Source: Pseudomonadota bacterium (GTDB lineage: Bacteria; Pseudomonadota; Gammaproteobacteria; UBA1113). From it: 9,211 nt of DNA. Below the pieces are notes generated by a model, which saw only the letters and a program-made list of their open reading frames with translations, was not told the origin of the DNA and did no database searches. A program made the position numbers and the translations under genes. Each line of letters begins with the position of its first letter. Position 1 is the first letter of the stretch. The stretch spans positions 1-9,211 of the forward strand of contig JAJXVQ010000039.1 of the NCBI GenBank assembly GCA_021782065.1, in the 5' to 3' direction. Below, one piece after another: positions 7,650 to 9,211 of the stretch.

Positions 7650-8134
7650 CCTATCGCCTAATGTTGATCATGTTTTTAAGTTTTTTACTCGCTGGTTTAC
7701 TGCAATTTTTGCCAGTTTCTGAATTACTCACTATTTGGGTGCCGCAATGGGTGGCCTTAGTAATTGTCTATTGGGCTTTGGTTTTGGATGACCGCTTTAA
7801 ATTATTGTTACCGTGTTTTATAGGTCTTTGTTTGGATGCCATGAATGGTACCATCTTAGGACAACATGCTTTGGCTTTGTTGTTGTTGAGTTTTATCGTA
7901 TTAAAGAATGCCAAACAATTACGCCGTGCGGGCCGTATACAACAAGTTGTTGAAGTAGGTTTTTTAATTTTGGGTTATCAATTTATTTTATTTTTGATCC
8001 AAGGCGTAATAGGCCAGCAATTAACGGATTGGAGTTATTTTGCCGCCAGTTTGTCCAGTGCGATTATTTGGCCTTGGGTCAGCGTTGTTTTAGACGATTG
8101 TTGCCGCCGTTTTGTAAAGCTAAAAGAAGAATAA
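7646..8134 (+). CDS. mreD: Rod-shape membrane protein MreD
   Basis: MreD is a small polytopic inner-membrane partner of MreC in the elongasome. The 162-residue protein matches the family length and is almost entirely hydrophobic, with about six likely membrane segments near 4-22, 32-48, 51-66, 72-88, 103-123 and 132-150. The family pattern FIGLCLDAMNGTILGQHAL (58-76) is clear, and an arginine/lysine-rich turn follows (KNAKQLRRAGR). The ATG overlaps the mreC stop (ATGA), with AGGGG about eight bases upstream. It is third and last of mreBCD. tldD follows after ten bases on the same strand and is probably co-transcribed. Confidence 0.93.
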   Translation: MTYRLMLIMFLSFLLAGLLQFLPVSELLTIWVPQWVALVIVYWALVLDDRFKLLLPCFIGLCLDAMNGTILGQHALALLLLSFIVLKNAKQLRRAGRIQQVVEVGFLILGYQFILFLIQGVIGQQLTDWSYFAASLSSAIIWPWVSVVLDDCCRRFVKLKEE

Positions 8135-8144
8135 TGGAGGCATC

Positions 8145-9211
8145 ATGCCAAAAAAGAATATCGATATAGCAACCAAAGCTTTATTAGAGCCTGCAGGCTT
8201 ATCACTCAGTCAAGTCAGTGAAGTCTTGCAACGCATTTTAGGCAATGCGATAGACAGCGCCGATATCTATTTCCAAGTCAGCGAACAATCTACTTGGAGT
8301 TTAGAGGACAGCATTATCAAAAGAGGTACTTATACTCTGGATAAAGGCGTGGGGGTGCGCGCTGTAGCGGGCGAGAAGACCGGTTTTGCTTACTCAGACG
8401 ACATCATGCTAACCGCGTTGACGAATGCTGCCGATGCAGCCAAAAGTATTGCTCGACGAGGGCAACAAGGGCAGTTGCAAATAGCACCATCCAAACTCAT
8501 CACTCCGCGTTATCCGGCCATTGATCCTCAAAGTAGCATAGAAGATATAGATAATGTTCGTTTGCTACAACAGATCGATGCTTTAGCCAGAAGCTTGGAC
8601 AAACGCGTTAAACATGTGATGGCCAGTATCAGCAGCGTATATGAAGTTATTTATTTGATGCACAGTGATGGCACCGTTGCGGGTGATGTTAGACCTTTAG
8701 TACGTTTGAATGTATCCGTGATCATGGAAGAAGCGGGGCGTTTTGAACAAGGTTATGCCGGTGGTGGTGGTCGTTATAGTGCAAAAGAAATGATGGAATC
8801 TGGCTTAGCAGAGCGACTGACTAGAGAAGCGGTGCGTGTAGGTTTAGTGAATCTAGAAGCGACGGCTTCACCTGCAGGCATGATGACGGTGGTATTAGGT
8901 CCAGGTTGGCCAGGCATATTATTACATGAAGCCATAGGCCATGGTTTAGAAGGTGATTTTAATCGCAAAGGGACTTCGGCTTTCAGCGGCCGTATAGGTG
9001 AGCGTGTAGCAGCCAAAGGTTGTACCGTCGTAGACGATGGCACCCTAGAAAAACGGCGCGGCTCTTTAACCGTAGACGATGAAGGAACGCCTTCACAATG
9101 CACGACCTTAATTGAAGATGGTATTCTTAAAAATTACATGCAAGATAAATTGAATGCGAAACTAATGGGCATGGAGCCTACGGGTAATGGTCGCAGAGAA
9201 TCGTATGCTCA
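8145..9211 (+). CDS. tldD: Metalloprotease subunit TldD (3' end outside window)
   Basis: TldD pairs with TldE/PmbA in a cytoplasmic zinc protease that trims unfolded peptides. In E. coli it matures microcin B17 and degrades the CcdA antitoxin. The frame is open for 355 codons to the window edge, about three quarters of the roughly 480-residue family length. Visible landmarks are the N-terminal domain motif KGVGVRAVAGEKTGFAYSDD (67-86) and the catalytic segment GPGWPGILLHEAIGHGLEGD (252-271). The latter contains the HExxxH motif: His261, Glu262 and His266. It is followed by FNRKGTSAFSGRIGERVA and, at the edge, GNGRRESYA. The further zinc ligand near the C-terminus is not in view. GGAGG (8136-8140) precedes the ATG by only four bases, a strong but close ribosome-binding site. 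No stop or frameshift is seen. Confidence 0.95.
   Translation, partial: MPKKNIDIATKALLEPAGLSLSQVSEVLQRILGNAIDSADIYFQVSEQSTWSLEDSIIKRGTYTLDKGVGVRAVAGEKTGFAYSDDIMLTALTNAADAAKSIARRGQQGQLQIAPSKLITPRYPAIDPQSSIEDIDNVRLLQQIDALARSLDKRVKHVMASISSVYEVIYLMHSDGTVAGDVRPLVRLNVSVIMEEAGRFEQGYAGGGGRYSAKEMMESGLAERLTREAVRVGLVNLEATASPAGMMTVVLGPGWPGILLHEAIGHGLEGDFNRKGTSAFSGRIGERVAAKGCTVVDDGTLEKRRGSLTVDDEGTPSQCTTLIEDGILKNYMQDKLNAKLMGMEPTGNGRRESYA

Noticed and set aside
8774..9103. 109-codon minus-strand ORF opposite tldD
   Set aside because: It covers the conserved HExxxH region of tldD on the other strand, which is under strong coding constraint; no independent support for translation.

Overview
The window looks like chromosomal core sequence from a gammaproteobacterium with moderate-to-low G+C content. 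Every recognisable gene is a housekeeping gene with gammaproteobacterial-type neighbours. The divergent gatCAB / mreBCD pair matches the arrangement I recall from Pseudomonas, and surE-nlpD is the front part of the classical surE-pcm-nlpD-rpoS cluster. A host-associated member of the Legionellales/Coxiellaceae side of the class would fit the A+T-rich codon choice, the dispersed 'cgtcattgcgag' type inverted repeat and the orphan coiled-coil gene. That placement is inference, not something the sequence proves.

Layout. Positions 1-97 (+) hold the last codons of surE. nlpD (94-912, +) overlaps it by four bases and encodes a LysM/LytM-like envelope lipoprotein that probably activates a cell-wall amidase. 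The rpoS gene expected next is absent. Its place is taken by a convergent, A+T-rich gene for an unrecognised 304-residue coiled-coil protein (934-1848, -). A gene-free stretch (1849-2248) follows, holding a 223-bp imperfect inverted-repeat element with an apparently split right arm.

The gatCAB operon (5470 down to 2249, -) encodes the three-subunit glutamyl/aspartyl-tRNA amidotransferase. It diverges from mreB-mreC-mreD (5630-8134, +), the core of the rod-shape elongation machinery. Convincing sigma70-type promoters for the two operons lie back to back between 5498 and 5560, with their -35 boxes only five bases apart. A possible 22-codon ORF sits between mreB and mreC. tldD (8145 to the window end, +) begins ten bases after mreD and is cut off by the window edge.

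NlpD (septal amidase activation) and MreBCD (lateral wall elongation) both act on peptidoglycan. GatCAB serves translation, and TldD is a cytoplasmic protease subunit normally paired with TldE/PmbA. I see no phage, CRISPR, toxin-antitoxin, tRNA or rRNA features. The least ordinary parts are the rpoS-less nlpD locus with its orphan gene, the split inverted repeat, the tightly packed divergent promoter and the shortened mreD-tldD junction.
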